From Diplolepis rosae (taxonomy: Eukaryota > Arthropoda > Insecta > Hymenoptera > Diplolepididae), in the NCBI GenBank assembly GCA_030998225.1, contig JAPYXD010000023.1:62001-126000 (forward strand): 64,000 bases of DNA, written 5' to 3'. A model generated the notes under the pieces. It was not told where the DNA came from and ran no database searches. It saw only the letters and a program-made list of their open reading frames with translations. Shown here piece after piece: positions 22,983-33,656 of this stretch. The first letter of the stretch is position 1. Every line of letters begins with the position of its first letter. Made by a program: the position numbers and the translations under genes.

Positions 22983-23560
22983 GGAGTTCGAGCGCGATCT
23001 GTCATTTAGTTTGTTCACAGTGCTCGATGTTGTCAGTTTATCTCAAGTGTGTTTCGCGATTTTCCCAATGGATAATAATATCGAAAAATTAATTTGTCTC
23101 AAATTTTGCCTTGCAAAGGGAATTTTGTGTGCGGAATCGCTGACAATGTTACAGAAGGCTTACGGCGAATCTAATTTATCAAAAATACGTGCACATAAGT
23201 GGTACAGTGCATTCAAAAGTGGTCGAGATGTGGTGGAAGATTTGCATCTCTCTGGTCAGCCATCAACGTCTTCAACTGAAGTTAACATAGCTAAAGTGAA
23301 GGAAATGGTGATTGAAATTCGACATTTAAGTTTGAGAGAGATATTCGTTGAACTTTTTGTAAAATACGTGAAAACCAAAAGCTCAACGAATATAATTGAA
23401 TAACCACCGTATTCACCTGATATGGCTTCGGCTGACTTTTTTCTCCTTCCAAAACTCAAATTACCACTTCGAGGCAGCCGTTTTCAATCGATAGAAGACA
23501 TAAAAGAGGACTCGCGGCGAAAACTGAAGTACCTTTTTTAGATAACAAAGTCCGGGCTTG
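22983..23560 (+). pseudogene. Mariner transposase, internally deleted (irritans-like)
   Basis: From about 23070, MDNNIEKLICLKFCLAKGI gives a first helix, then LQKAYGESNLSKIRAHKWY, SGQPSTSSTEVNIAKVKEM and HLSLREI. At about 23352 the frame jumps to VKTKSSTNIIE, a stop (TAA where the family has CAA), then PPYSPDMASADFFLLPKLK and the C-terminal SRFQSIEDIKED. The first two catalytic motifs are deleted; the third-motif region remains after the stop. The deletion joins coding in frame apart from that one stop. Terminal repeats were not resolved. Confidence 0.75.
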
Positions 23561-23672
23561 TCTTTCCTCATGGCTTCTATTTTTTTTTTTTTTTTGCTAA
23601 GCCTAACTTTATGTAGGGTGGCGGTAAAATGATTTTTTCAGTATCTACAATAGTTTTTTGGATAACATTCTC

Positions 23673-24365
23673 CTATCCCATAGACAAAGCATTGCGGACA
23701 GGGCAGTCTTTCTTCACATATTGAAGATGTCTAGCACGGCTGTTCCATTCGCATAAGAAACAACTATGTTTCGTAAAATCAAGTTGTAACCCGATAAGAA
23801 GAGCAACAACTTTGTGGTCAATTATGTACCAATCATGTTCCAAATACTTTATTTTATGCAAAAAAAATTCCATATTCTCATATGTTTCTTTGATGACTCG
23901 CGAATATGCCACTGGAACTGAAGGATATTCATTACCGTTATGTAGGAGTACAGCTTCTAACCCATATTTGGAAGAATCTATGAATACCCTCCAATTCCCT
24001 AACATTGTATTCTATTCGCAGAGGTTTTATCAAACCCGAAATGTCATTACAATAGTACAAGTCATCATCTTCAGTGAATAACTTAAAAAATTCTTGTTCG
24101 CGATATTTAAGGAAAGACATTATTGTATCTGATTGCAGTTAGCTCCACTGTTTCAATCGAGAGTTTATAAATTGAAATTTGTCTTTAGTCAATTTTAAGT
24201 TCCTGCAAAGATCATTCAAATCTTTTTGACCTATCAACTTTGGCTCCATTGAATCAAAAGTGCAGATACATCAGCTGAAGCTGAAGTTTCAATTTCGTCA
24301 TCTTCTTCATATGACATTGGTCTACATTGATCTTCTACAATCATTTTTTAATCTTCGTATGCAGA
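23673..24365 (-). pseudogene. Uncharacterised repetitive family (CFLC-WDSR type), copy C
   Basis: Reading minus from about 24365: PKLIGQKDLNDLCR, FLKYREQEFFKLFTEDDDLY, YCNDISGLIKPL, then in another frame RVFIDSSKYGLEAVLLHNGN, YPSVPVAYS, ETYENMEFFLHKIKY and HSCFLCEWNSRARHLQYVKK. These blocks recur in two other places here (45940-46700 and 59848-60850). I know the family only as unannotated proteins found in many copies in arthropod and hydra genomes. The FIDSS...VLLHNG...LLLG...CFLCxWDSR order recalls an RNase H-fold transposase with a zinc knuckle, but this is inference. At least two frameshifts and one missing C-terminus mark it as dead. Confidence 0.7.
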
Positions 24366-24728
24366 CTCTTTCTCTTGTTCTAGAGGAATAGGTACACAAA
24401 GAGTTTGGACGATTCACGCATTTCCGGGGTGTTGTGATCACATAAAAAACGCAAATCGAATGGATAGAATTTGAACGAAATGGATGTTCTTGACAACTTT
24501 ATTTAGTAAATCTATCACCTTATAACTCGAGAGAGTGAATCAAATAACGAGATGATAATTGCGTAAAAGCTTCTATACAACAGATAATTCCGAGAACAAC
24601 TGAACGTCAGAACCATTGAGAATGGGACGAAATGAGTATCAGCCAATAGAACTTGAGCGAAGAAGTCAATGTATTGGAATTTGCAAGCCCAGAATATGTG
24701 AACGCTTTATTGGAGAAAGTAAGCTTTT

Positions 24729-25497
24729 TATTGCGTACATTGAAAGTGTATGAAAAGTGCTTTCGTTTAAAAAAAAAAGTTTAAGATTCATTAAAAAACA
24801 ATGGAGATACAGTGCGATGAAGTTTTTTCTCAATTGTTCAACAAATTTAACGACTAGCGAAAAAAAAAATATCGATATTTCGTAGATTAAGTACTTTTAT
24901 AAACTGTAAACAACAAATTCCCCGTGGAAATTGTTAAGATTATTTCTGATTGAGGAAAACATTATCATTATATACTAATTATATTATTATATTCCATTTG
25001 TTATTTATAATACATATATTTATTATATATTGCATACCCTGTGTATAACACTATAACTAGTTTCGATCATTCGGATGCTACATGACTAACTTAATTGATA
25101 TCTTCATCAAACACCCACACACACTCAACTCACATGCATACTCAAAGCTGCGCGCGCATAGGTCGCTCATAGATATGTATATATTTACATATATGTGTGC
25201 AGCATAATAATTACTCATATTTCAACAGAAATATTCACTGAAAAAAAAATTCATCAAAATCAGCGGAGCGGTGGATTTTCGATGCACGGCGGTAAGGTGG
25301 GGAGGGGCTGGATGCACTCTGAAAAATATGGATTCGATCGTTCAAAATTGACATATTTTTTTTTCGCTAGTCGTTAAATTTGTTGAACAATTGAGAATAA
25401 ACTTCATCGCACTGTATCTCCATTGTTTCATAATGAATCTTGAACTTTTTTTTTAAATGAAAGTATTTTTCATACACTTTCAATGTACGCAATATAA
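24729..25497. repeat. Inverted pair of a coding-like segment, arms about 143-146 bp
   Basis: 24729-24871 and 25352-25497 are inverted copies. Both arms translate outwards-in to LRTLKVYEKCFRLKKK, then METQCDEV-like MEIQCDEVYSQLFNKFND and a stop, so the duplicated piece looks like the 3' end of an ORF. The 480-bp centre contains (CA)-rich and palindromic TATGTATATATTTACATA words. It could be a foldback element or an inverted duplication of a gene end. No homologue recognised. Confidence 0.55.
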
Positions 25498-26589
25498 AGT
25501 TATGAAAATTAAGTGGAACACTTGGAAAAATGCATTTTGCAACTAAGAAATTTATAAACAAATTTCCCTTAGTTGCAAAATTGAATTTTTTTTATTAAAC
25601 AATGATAATTTTCAAAGTAAAATAGTGAAATCTATCGATAAAAAAATCAGCATTACCATATCTACTTCTCAGGTTCGTACAAGTTAATTGTTTATTAATT
25701 TGTTTATAAGGCCATGAGTCATAAGCTAACAAACTTCCCGACTGCAGGTTTCGCACACATAATTGTCAATCATCAGAAGTATTCGGACGTCGTTGAACGG
25801 CGTGATATGAGTAAACAAAGCCTTGAATGATTGTTTATTTAAACGTCATAAACACTATCTATTTTTATTCATCACTTTTGACCTAATTAATATTTTTTTA
25901 CGGTCGGCATCTAGTTTTGCAGGGTTTTTTATGATGAAAAAAAATTTAAAAACTATTTTTTGATAAAATGAAAAGAATCAAAGATATAAGCGAAAAACGT
26001 GAAATTTCGTTAAAAAATTATAAATAACCGTAATTTAAACAATAACGTCCATCGATTTGACACCACAGGAAAAGATATGTCGTTTCACTTATTTTTTGAC
26101 GCCTAAACTCAATTTTTCAGCCTGCTCCAAGAAAACATCGCGCTTTTCACTAAATCGCCTGGACTACTATAGGAGTAAAGGGGAACAAATTACAGTGTTT
26201 GCTATCAACAAGCGGTCGCGCTATTGTCACTACCGATGTAAGGATCCTCTAGGGAAGGATAGGACAATGTTCCCCCACTGAGCCCTCCGAAATGACAATT
26301 GGATCGGAAGTGACGGCATACGCATTCTTGATCGTCTAAAACAACAATACGTTTTAAGATTAGTTTTAGGAGAGAATACACTTTCCCGTATGTAATATGC
26401 ATCATAATGTATCAGTTATGATGCATAAATCATAATTAGATAGTTATTAAACAAATATACTCACATTGGTTATTCTTTTTACCCTGTTGTAACCATAGCA
26501 ACCATAGTTTGATATTCTCTTTATAAAATCTGATGGTATAAATCATTGATTCATGTTTAAAAATTTTCTGCTCTTTAGAATATACCTAG

Positions 26590-26772
26590 TAAGAAGGTGG
26601 GCATTGAATGGTATTGAAATGTTAAAATCTGGAAAGAAATGAAATCGAGAATTAAACTTTTGAATGCATTTTAATTCCCAGGCATTAAAAGGCATTTAAA
26701 AGTTTAATTCTCAATTCCGTTTCTTTCCAGATTTTGATATTTCAATGCCATTTATTAATGCTCACCTTCTTA
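26590..26772. mobile_element. Hairpin MITE, 183 bp
   Basis: Nearly the full length is self-complementary: TAAGAAGGTGGGCATTGAAT at the left pairs with the right end, continuing through AATCTGGAAAGAAA and GAATTAAACTTTT to a short centre. No coding. Confidence 0.75.
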
Positions 26773-28599
26773 TTGTGTATCGGGTTGCGGGGTACGGGGG
26801 TTTCGTTTGCATTGATACTAGTTCTTGCTACCATAAGTTGGCGGCCCTAACGCTCATTTTCACTTTTTTTCACAAAAATTGTTCGATATTTCGGATCCGT
26901 CATTTTGAATTTTGAAAGATGGACTTCAGATTTCTATTAGTGACAAGAAAAGCAAGCAAGTGCTGATATTTTTTCAGCTACGCATACTACTTGAAGTTAC
27001 ATGATCGGATATTTATCATAGTAACAGGCACTCATGGATTTCCTACACTTTGCAATAAATCTTAGATGCAGTTAATTATGTTTCGAAATAGTATCGTTCT
27101 ATATTATTAATATCAGTGTTATTATTATAGTTGTGAACAACAAGAGCCCCGTAGATTTGGCAAATCACAATTTTCATCGAAAATTAATCACCTACCCTGG
27201 CACCTTAGTGGTAGCTACCCTCATTATGATATTTTTTTCGTTTTTATAAATTAACTCATGCTATAATATTGATTAGATCTCTTCGTTAATATAGGAATTT
27301 GCAAAATGTCATAAACCACTAATAAATTGTATTCAATGTTTAAATAAGCTTTTTCACTTGTAATTTTGATTTAAATTCAGTAGCGCATGTACTGAGTAGT
27401 CCGTTTACTCTGATGTGTTAAACTTTAGCGCTCAGGGTATACTACTCTCACGTGTATATCAAATTTGTTGTTAAAACTTTGCAGATATTCAAATTTTTAT
27501 TAATTACTTTTTATCTATCTTGTGTTTCCATATTTTATGAATTAAAAATTGATCAATGAATATTCTACCAACATACTACACTTGATACGGCCCTGTTTGT
27601 TTTAGATTTCACATATGACTGTTTCGACTCGTTTCTTGAAACAACGCGCCCGATCAGTCTCTAGAATCGAGAGTCGGATGCTAGGATTGAGTCCTCTGCT
27701 ATCCCACGCCTCTGATTAGGTTAGAGTTCTTCTCATTGGAGATTCGGATGCTTAATCCTACATGTACATTTCGCCGAGTCCCGTAATGGCTGAGAACAAA
27801 ATAGACGTTGTATTTTTTATCATTCTCGTAGGCGCATCTGGAATCTGTTACTGTTAATGACGATACGCTTGGAACAAACCAAATTTTGGTCCTTGGAACT
27901 GTCGATGCTCCTCTGCATTTCGTTCGGGGACTGGGACTACGAAGCAGTTTTTTGGTGCAGAGGTGCTGCCCGGAAATTATATTAATTGTGCGTGACTTTT
28001 GAGGAAAGAGTTAATTGCTACACAGTAGGTCAAGAAAATCCTCTGAGCCCAGGATCACCGCTCATTTGTTACCTTCTGTGAGTCCCTCGATTCCCCAGAG
28101 GGTTTATCAAAAATCTAGCGGACTGTGAGGCCTCCTGTCTCCAGAGGAGAAAGTGAAAGCTCGAGATGTGTGATGAGCTGCCCCTTTAGATTGCGGGGAT
28201 TTTTTACTGCCTTGTAATCTTCCAAAGTTCAGGCCACACCCGGTTTTGACACCCTCCCAACTGAAGTTATTATTAGATCGTTCCTGCCGGTGTAGATTTT
28301 CGTCCCTGGTTTGTTTATCCGCACTTTTGTCGAGTACTCATTTTTAGAATCTTAAAAAGACACACTCATTGTTTCTATCTCAAATGATGGGGCAACGAAA
28401 TACTGACGTATTTCACTTACATCTCCTCTTTGTAAGCTGTTCGTGCGGATTGCTCAAAAACGTCTCAATCATCTGATGAAATATAGAGTTTGGATCCTAG
28501 ACAACCAGCTTGATTTTCACCGTCACTATCTGTCATATCAATTTTGAATCGAAAAAAGGAAGTATATTTGTAATTTTAAGAGGTATCTAGGCAGTGAAA

Positions 28600-28879
28600 C
28601 GGTCACATCGGACCAGCGATCCCAGCCTATAGGTTGCTAGCGCTACATGCGTTCCGCGGTGTAGCAGGTCTACAGGTGCAGCGACTCAAACAGTCACCGC
28701 TAGGCTCGCAGCGCGAGCTTGCCCGCTGTAGACTCGAAACCGCGAGGCTATAACCTAGCTTGCGCAATCATCAGTGGTATCTCCAGTCAGGACTGATGTC
28801 CCAGGTAGCACCTCAGGAAGCAGCCAAAGGGTCACCGACGAGCCACCGCAGTCTGGTAAAAATATTTTAGTATCGAAGA
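28600..28879. other. GC-rich structured segment before the hairpin array
   Basis: Dense short stem-loops: GCTACA/TGTAGC around 28650-28675, GCTCGC-AGC-GCGAGC around 28703-28718, and CATCAGT/ACTGATG at about 28772-28803. It stands out from AT-rich flanks and runs straight into the constant-loop array. Nothing coding or known is recognised. Confidence 0.45.
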
Positions 28880-29288
28880 ACACTAGGTACGCTGTCCAGG
28901 CTCTAGTGTAACTTCTATTTAAATTAAATTCACTTATTTTCTGGGTACGCCACCCAGGCTCCAGAAGATAAGTACTGCTCGTGGGTACGCTGTCCAGGCT
29001 CCACTTATAACCTCTTGTGCCTTCACCCGCTCTCTGGTCCGCTGCCCAGGCGCAGAGACGGTTTTTCTTCTTCCTAAGAGAGAGATGTACGCTGCTCAGG
29101 CTGTCTCTCTTCCCTTCATGGTGTACGCTGCCTAGGCTGCCAGCTGTAACACTCCTTTCCACGGTGTACGCTTATTACTGGCTGCCGTGAAGAGTATTTT
29201 TTAAGTCAATTCTGATTGGTGCACGCCACTCAGGCTGCCAATCACCATTTCTTTTAGCGCTTGTGCACGCCGTCTTGGCGGTCAAGTG
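28880..29288. repeat. Array of nine stem-loops with a conserved 16-nt loop
   Basis: Loop consensus GTACGCTGYCCAGGCT. Loops and stems: 28887-28902 with ACACTAG/CTAGTGT; 28945-28960 with a 13-bp ACTTATTTTCTGG stem (one G-U pair); 28985-29000 with GTGG/CCAC; 29037-29052 with TCTCTG/CAGAGA; 29087-29102 with GAGAGAGAT/GTCTCTCTT; 29123-29138 with TGGT/GCCA; 29166-29183 with CACGGT/GCCGTG (loop diverged); 29221-29236 with TGATTGGT/GCCAATCA; about 29264-29282 with CGCTTG/CAAGTG. Stems differ completely in sequence yet remain complementary, while the loops stay nearly constant. A minus-strand open frame crosses the area but is explained by the repeats. Confidence 0.8.
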
Positions 29289-29339
29289 AATTTAGCTTGC
29301 ATAATTTTGTATAAACGGTAGATACAAGTGTATTTGATT

Positions 29340-30110
29340 TGGGGTTTTCCCCTTTGCGAGAGCAGCGCCATCTGCTCACCTCCAACAAACCGTACTTGTT
29401 AATTCTCAGGTAGGATACGGATCTGCGTTACCAACCGTGGAACGCTACGATAAAAGTGTGACGGTAATCTTTATTTGTTATCGCGACACCAGCGCCACCT
29501 ATATTGTTGAAGACTGTTTAAAACATATATTTTCTTTAGTTATTTTTAAAGTGCGTAGGAGACCGAGCAACGCAAGTGATTTAAATTATTTTGTTTTACT
29601 TTCGCGATACTAGCGCCACCTATATTTACAAATCATCAAAGATTGTGTGAAAGTATATTTCCTTGGTTATTTTTGAAGTGCGTTAGCAACTGGGCAACGC
29701 GAGAGATAAAATTATTTTATTTATTATTGGATATGTCGCGATATCAGCGCCACCTGCATTCATGAATTGATAATAGGCTGTTTAGAATATAGTGCTCAGC
29801 CACTTCGGAGGAGCGTTAGCAATTGGGTAACGCAAGTGATAAAACCCTCTTTGTGTATTATTTATTTCGCTATACCAGCGCCATCTATACCTATGGATTA
29901 TTAAAAAAATTGTTTGAAAATATAGATATTTCTTTATTAGTGCGTCAGCTACTAAATAACGCGACTGGATAGATTTGCCTTTGTTTATTACATGTTTATC
30001 GCGACTCCAGCGCCATCTATATACATAAATTATAAAAGAGGATTATTTGAAAGTAAGACTTCTTTATTAGTGCTTTAGCTACTAACAAAGCGCCATCAGC
30101 CGTCGAAATA
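29340..30110. repeat. Tandem repeat, unit about 125 bp, six copies, each with a GCGTT hairpin
   Basis: CGCGA(C/T)ACCAGCGCCACCTAT-type words recur near 29360, 29487, 29612, 29738, 29873 and 30007. Between them lies a hairpin GCGTT-(10 to 16 nt)-AACGC, for example 29425-29445, 29552-29574, 29680-29700, 29813-29833 and 29941-29962. The units are moderately diverged. It begins 50 bp after the constant-loop array, so the two may be parts of one element. Confidence 0.75.
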
Positions 30111-30540
30111 GGATTCAAAGTTACTTGGGTAACTCTTCAATGTATATAGATTTTTAAAAAAAAGACTTTTTTTACTGTATTAAAAGACTCCTACTAATTT
30201 TTCCACACCTTTAGGTCCACAAATATTATTTAAATAAATAAAAATAAAGTGAGGACATATCGAACTCTTTCAACAGTTTGCTTTTAACAATAAAATCCAA
30301 AGTACCTTTAAACAAAGTCCTGTTCTTTGTCTGATTACTACCCAATTTCAATTGAGATACTGAAGAAAAATTCTCCTTCTCGTTTGGAGATATAAGAAGA
30401 TGAACCTTTCCACCATCTCTCATGTTCTCCTAGCCGTATTCTGGACGCATAAAACTACCTCGAACAGAACTATGATGGTTATTTCGATAACCCGATTTCA
30501 TGGAAAAGGTTGACTGATCGACAGAGTGAGATGAAAATTT

Positions 30541-30640
30541 TTTACAGTGCTGGGATGCGAGTCCAGGTCTTTTGATTGCCGGTCGACTGCTCTGTTATAT
30601 TGCTTCTCAGCATAGCCTAACGGCTGTAATAATTTTAAAT
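30541..30640 (-). repeat. tRNA-like (SINE-related) segment
   Basis: The reverse strand reads AGAGCAGTCGACCGGCAATC, then AAAAGACCTGGACTCGCATC, then CCAGCACTG. This resembles the D-arm to T-arm half of a tRNA with a damaged B box, and it is about 85 percent like 30757-30812 on the other strand. No intact acceptor stem, so not a tRNA gene. Confidence 0.4.
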
Positions 30641-30998
30641 TAGGTGGTTAAGTTTGACATTTTTGCCACTGCCTACATTATCGGAGGTAACAAGTCACGT
30701 ATCAGATAAGATACGTTTCCGACATGTGTCCTCGTAGAAAATTTGAAACTCTTAGAGCAGCCGACCGTCGATCGAAAGACCCGGGCTCAAATCCCAGCAC
30801 AGTCAAAAGCGTTTCTTTTTCCACATTTAAATTTCGAATTCTTTGAATTTGAATTCAATTTGCGTTATAGCGATCCAAAAGTTTGAAATTCTCTACGAGG
30901 ATACCTGTCGGTAACGTATCCTATCTGATTCCTGACTAGTGATCCTCCGATAATGCAGGCAGTGGCAGAAATTTTAAACTCAACCACCTCATTTCAAA
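30636..30998. mobile_element. TIR element with tRNA-like core
   Basis: The left arm (about 30640-30755, AGGTGGTTAAGTTTGACATT...TCCTCGTAGAAAATTTGAAA) and the right arm (about 30872-30990) are inverted copies, roughly 75-80 percent alike over 110 bp. The core 30757-30812 contains GAGCAGCCGACCGTCGATCG and the B-box-like GGCTCAAATCC. Single arms occur at 31795-31900 and 61545-61606, so the arm is itself dispersed. Confidence 0.6.
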
Positions 30999-31334
30999 TA
31001 ATATTTAAGAATAATATTATATCGATGTCAAATTTCAATAATGACAATTTTGTATATGTTTATTTAGTAAGAGGGTATAGAAATCAGATGTTAAAAAAAA
31101 TTGATTTTATTAATTTTTGTAAATGTCAAAAATTAAAATTGCAGTGTGAAAAGAAGTATTGTAGATTAAAGGCTACCCATTCAGTTTCATAATTAATATA
31201 CAGAACGGTAATAGTAGTAAATGTATGCACTCTTAAAAAGTGAATTGTCAAATCTGATGCAAATACTGTTTAGGATTTTCATATGATTTTATAAGTGTAG
31301 GTAATGATATACAATTTTGAGACCTCCATGACCC

Positions 31335-31398
31335 AAAGGCTCTAGCCGAATAAACATGGGAAAAGTGCTTTTCCCATGCTTATTCGGCTAGAGCCTTT
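31335..31398. repeat. 64-bp hairpin, 31-bp arms with one mismatch
   Basis: AAAGGCTCTAGCCGAATAAA starts the left arm; the right arm ends TTCGGCTAGAGCCTTT. Only a 2-nt TG centre separates the arms. It is the tightest palindrome in the window, unlike its AT-rich surroundings. As RNA it could form a miRNA-precursor-sized stem, but the loop is too small for an animal pre-miRNA. Confidence 0.75.
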
Positions 31399-31794
31399 AC
31401 CTACAGGAAACCCTTGATACCCATCAATATTCAATGACTTTTCGATTAACATAAAATTATCATAAAACATTCTGCTCATACATCAACGTTACTTGTGTAA
31501 TGTCCGCAAAAAGTGCACAGAGAAAAATAGTTAACTTAAAACTTAACTCTGTCGATTCAAGTTGGGACGACAGGGCATCAACATGCGTCAGTGGGTTAAG
31601 ATGAAATGTTTATCACCGACGCTTGAGGTGCTTCAAACGATAGTTGAGTAAAATGAGCATCGGGCGTATTACTTCAACCGGCAACGGTATGGTTCTCCCT
31701 CCCCTTAGACTTTACCTTGACGAAGTTCTTCTCTTGGCTATGCCAAAAAATACTTACCAAAAAAAAATAAATAAATAAAAAATATACTAAAATT

Positions 31795-31900
31795 GTCTAC
31801 GAGGACACCTGTCGACAACGTATCCTATTTGATACGCGACTAGTGATTCTTTGATAATGTAGGCAGTGACAAAAATTTCAAATTCGACTAATTAATTTAA
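31795..31900. repeat. Solo arm of the 30.6-kb TIR element
   Basis: CTACGAGGACACCTGTCGAC and ATACGCGACTAGTGATTCT match the right arm of 30636-30998 in the same orientation. No left arm is present. Confidence 0.6.
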
Positions 31901-31974
31901 TATTTAGCATACATTTTTATTATAACTAAGTATGAAGTTTAATGCAACTAAAGTTTGAAATGTACATTAAAGGA

Positions 31975-32335
31975 CGGGTGGGGAGGCTTAGCAGACGGCC
32001 CTCGGGTCATGGAGGTTGTAATGTCCCGAAGAATCGGTGAACAAATGCAGGGGGCTCTATAGACGGGCATCTTCCCATTGCGTGAAGGGTGCCCTATAAA
32101 CGGGTCTATCCCAGGTCTAAAACGGGGGACGCTATAAACGCGTCTATCCCCATGCATGGAGAAGGATGTATACCCCAGGTAGCGGCGCTGAGAATGAGTC
32201 TGCGAGTGCCTGTGAGGAATGAGTCACCCAGTGAATACGGGAAGGGGCGGCAAGGTAAGGAGCCCCTCCTGGAACACAAAACGACTCAGCAAAGACAAGC
32301 CTCGCGAACATCTTGAAGAAACCAGGCTCATAGAT
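31975..32335. repeat. GC-rich segment with three CTATAAACGGGTCTATCCC units
   Basis: Units at about 32056, 32090 and 32129 carry CTATA(A/G)ACG(G/C)G(C/T)(A/C)TCT(T/A)(T/C)CCC. The surrounding bases are GC-rich and stop exactly where mariner sequence starts. Probably the untranslated end of a retroelement; not identified. Confidence 0.45.
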
Positions 32336-32339
32336 GAGC

Positions 32340-32752
32340 TTGGTTGGGCAAGGTCTGCTTAAGCATATGGTAAACAAACCGTTTTGACACATTAGTGATT
32401 TTATTTTGGCGTTTTTACTTTTGTTTGTGTGAAAATGTCTGAGTTTATGCCAAATAATCGTCATTTTCTGGAAGTGTTGATCACTGGGGAACGGTAACAA
32501 TACTAGTAAAGGCACGAAAAAGTGATTCTACAGCATGACAACGCTTGGCCTCACGTTGCCAAACCCATGGCTTGATTCGTGGATAGCCTCAAAAGATGGA
32601 CACTTTTACCATAACGGTATTCGAGCTCTACCAGAAAGATGGGCAAAAGTTGTAGCTAACGATGGGCAATAATTTGAATGATTCATTTGTAACCATTTTT
32701 TCACAATAAAGTTGCATTTTCATAAAAAAAAAGAGGGAACTTAGTTGCGAAC
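32340..32752 (+). mobile_element. Heavily deleted mariner (TTAGGTG family)
   Basis: Starts with the same leader as 47280 onwards (CATATGGTAAACAAACCGTT), encodes MSEFMPNNRHFLEVLI, then jumps at about 32488 to the C-terminal part (reading VILQHDNAWPHVAKP, then ALPERWAKVVANDGQ). It ends in the 3' inverted repeat GGGAACTTAGTTGCG at 32735-32749. Most of the transposase is missing. The HDN of the second catalytic motif survives, but not in a usable frame. Confidence 0.75.
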
Positions 32753-32972
32753 CAAATATATTACCTAATTCTCTATGTAACTTGTATACGCTTTTCGCAG
32801 AAGCATATACCCTTTTAAGTTGTTCTATTAATTCTTCTATGGTCGCAAGTTGAACCAAAAATGAATTTCTGAGCTTCTCTAGATAATTTACCTCATAATA
32901 AACGTGCATTGTTTTCTTGAGCTGCAGGTTTCGGTAGCATTGCCTACGTCTCCATGAAACCCTCAATAAAAT

Positions 32973-33155
32973 GTGACAATGGGACGTTACTCCCATCGAA
33001 CAAAGGGACTACCTCTAGCGCGTCGCGTAAGGATATCTGCTGGCTGTTGGGTTATAAGTGTGGCCATTTCTTTGTTATTTACTATTACGGGATTATGTGT
33101 AGCTTTTGTCGTTGTCGCTGTCGTTGTTACAGATTATAGAGTCGCGTGCCAATGA
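32973..33155 (+). CDS. Hypothetical small membrane peptide (weak)
   Basis: A 60-codon frame inside the debranching-enzyme intron, on the opposite strand: a basic start (GRYSHRTKGLPLARRVR) followed by about 35 hydrophobic residues (VISVAISLLFTITGL, VAFVVVAVVV). It would make a single-span type II membrane peptide. I recognise no homologue, and such frames arise by chance in T-rich sequence. It may be an exon of a nested gene. Confidence 0.15.
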   Translation: MTMGRYSHRTKGLPLARRVRISAGCWVISVAISLLFTITGLCVAFVVVAVVVTDYRVACQ

Positions 33156-33656
33156 GGTTTTCAATTTCTCTTTGAAAGTTTTATTTTCTGTTTTTATTAC
33201 TGTTGAGCTTAGCAACTTAGATTCGTCAAAAATGAAATTGGCATTTATGTTATTTTTTGTTTGTTTAAACTTAAATTAAAACTTAGTTAACAGATTAGAA
33301 TAATTTTTGAATATAATAGTTTATTTTAATCACTCAGGTTAGCCTGAAAGTCAGATCCCTGCGTGATTTGAAAACTTTAATCAAAGGTTATATAGGGAAC
33401 AGGCAATGAGTAAAATTAAGAGAACAAATCAGGTACGACGAACGTAACAGCAATTATCCTTCTTGGACATTGAGTCTAAGATCCTTTCAAAGATTTGAAA
33501 ACGAACCACGGTAAATTTATGACTCTCTGGTCTTAGGTAAACTCTTAAAATGCACTATACGCGTACTTCACGCTGAGAATCCTTTTTACAGATTTTCAGA
33601 AAACGATGCACTTTATGTAATCTTACAAGACTGATTTTAACCTTGGCGGCGTGTCC

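Noticed and set aside
28755..29162. 135-codon minus-strand frame over the hairpin array
   Set aside because: Follows the repeated loop sequence; no family words, and stems rather than codons explain the conservation.
28880..30110. CRISPR-like array (regular short repeats with variable flanks)
   Set aside because: The variable parts are self-complementary stems of uneven length rather than unique spacers, no cas genes are present, and the DNA is from an insect.
30757..30812. Functional tRNA gene
   Set aside because: Only the middle and T-arm-like part exists; no acceptor stem pairing and the A box is poor.
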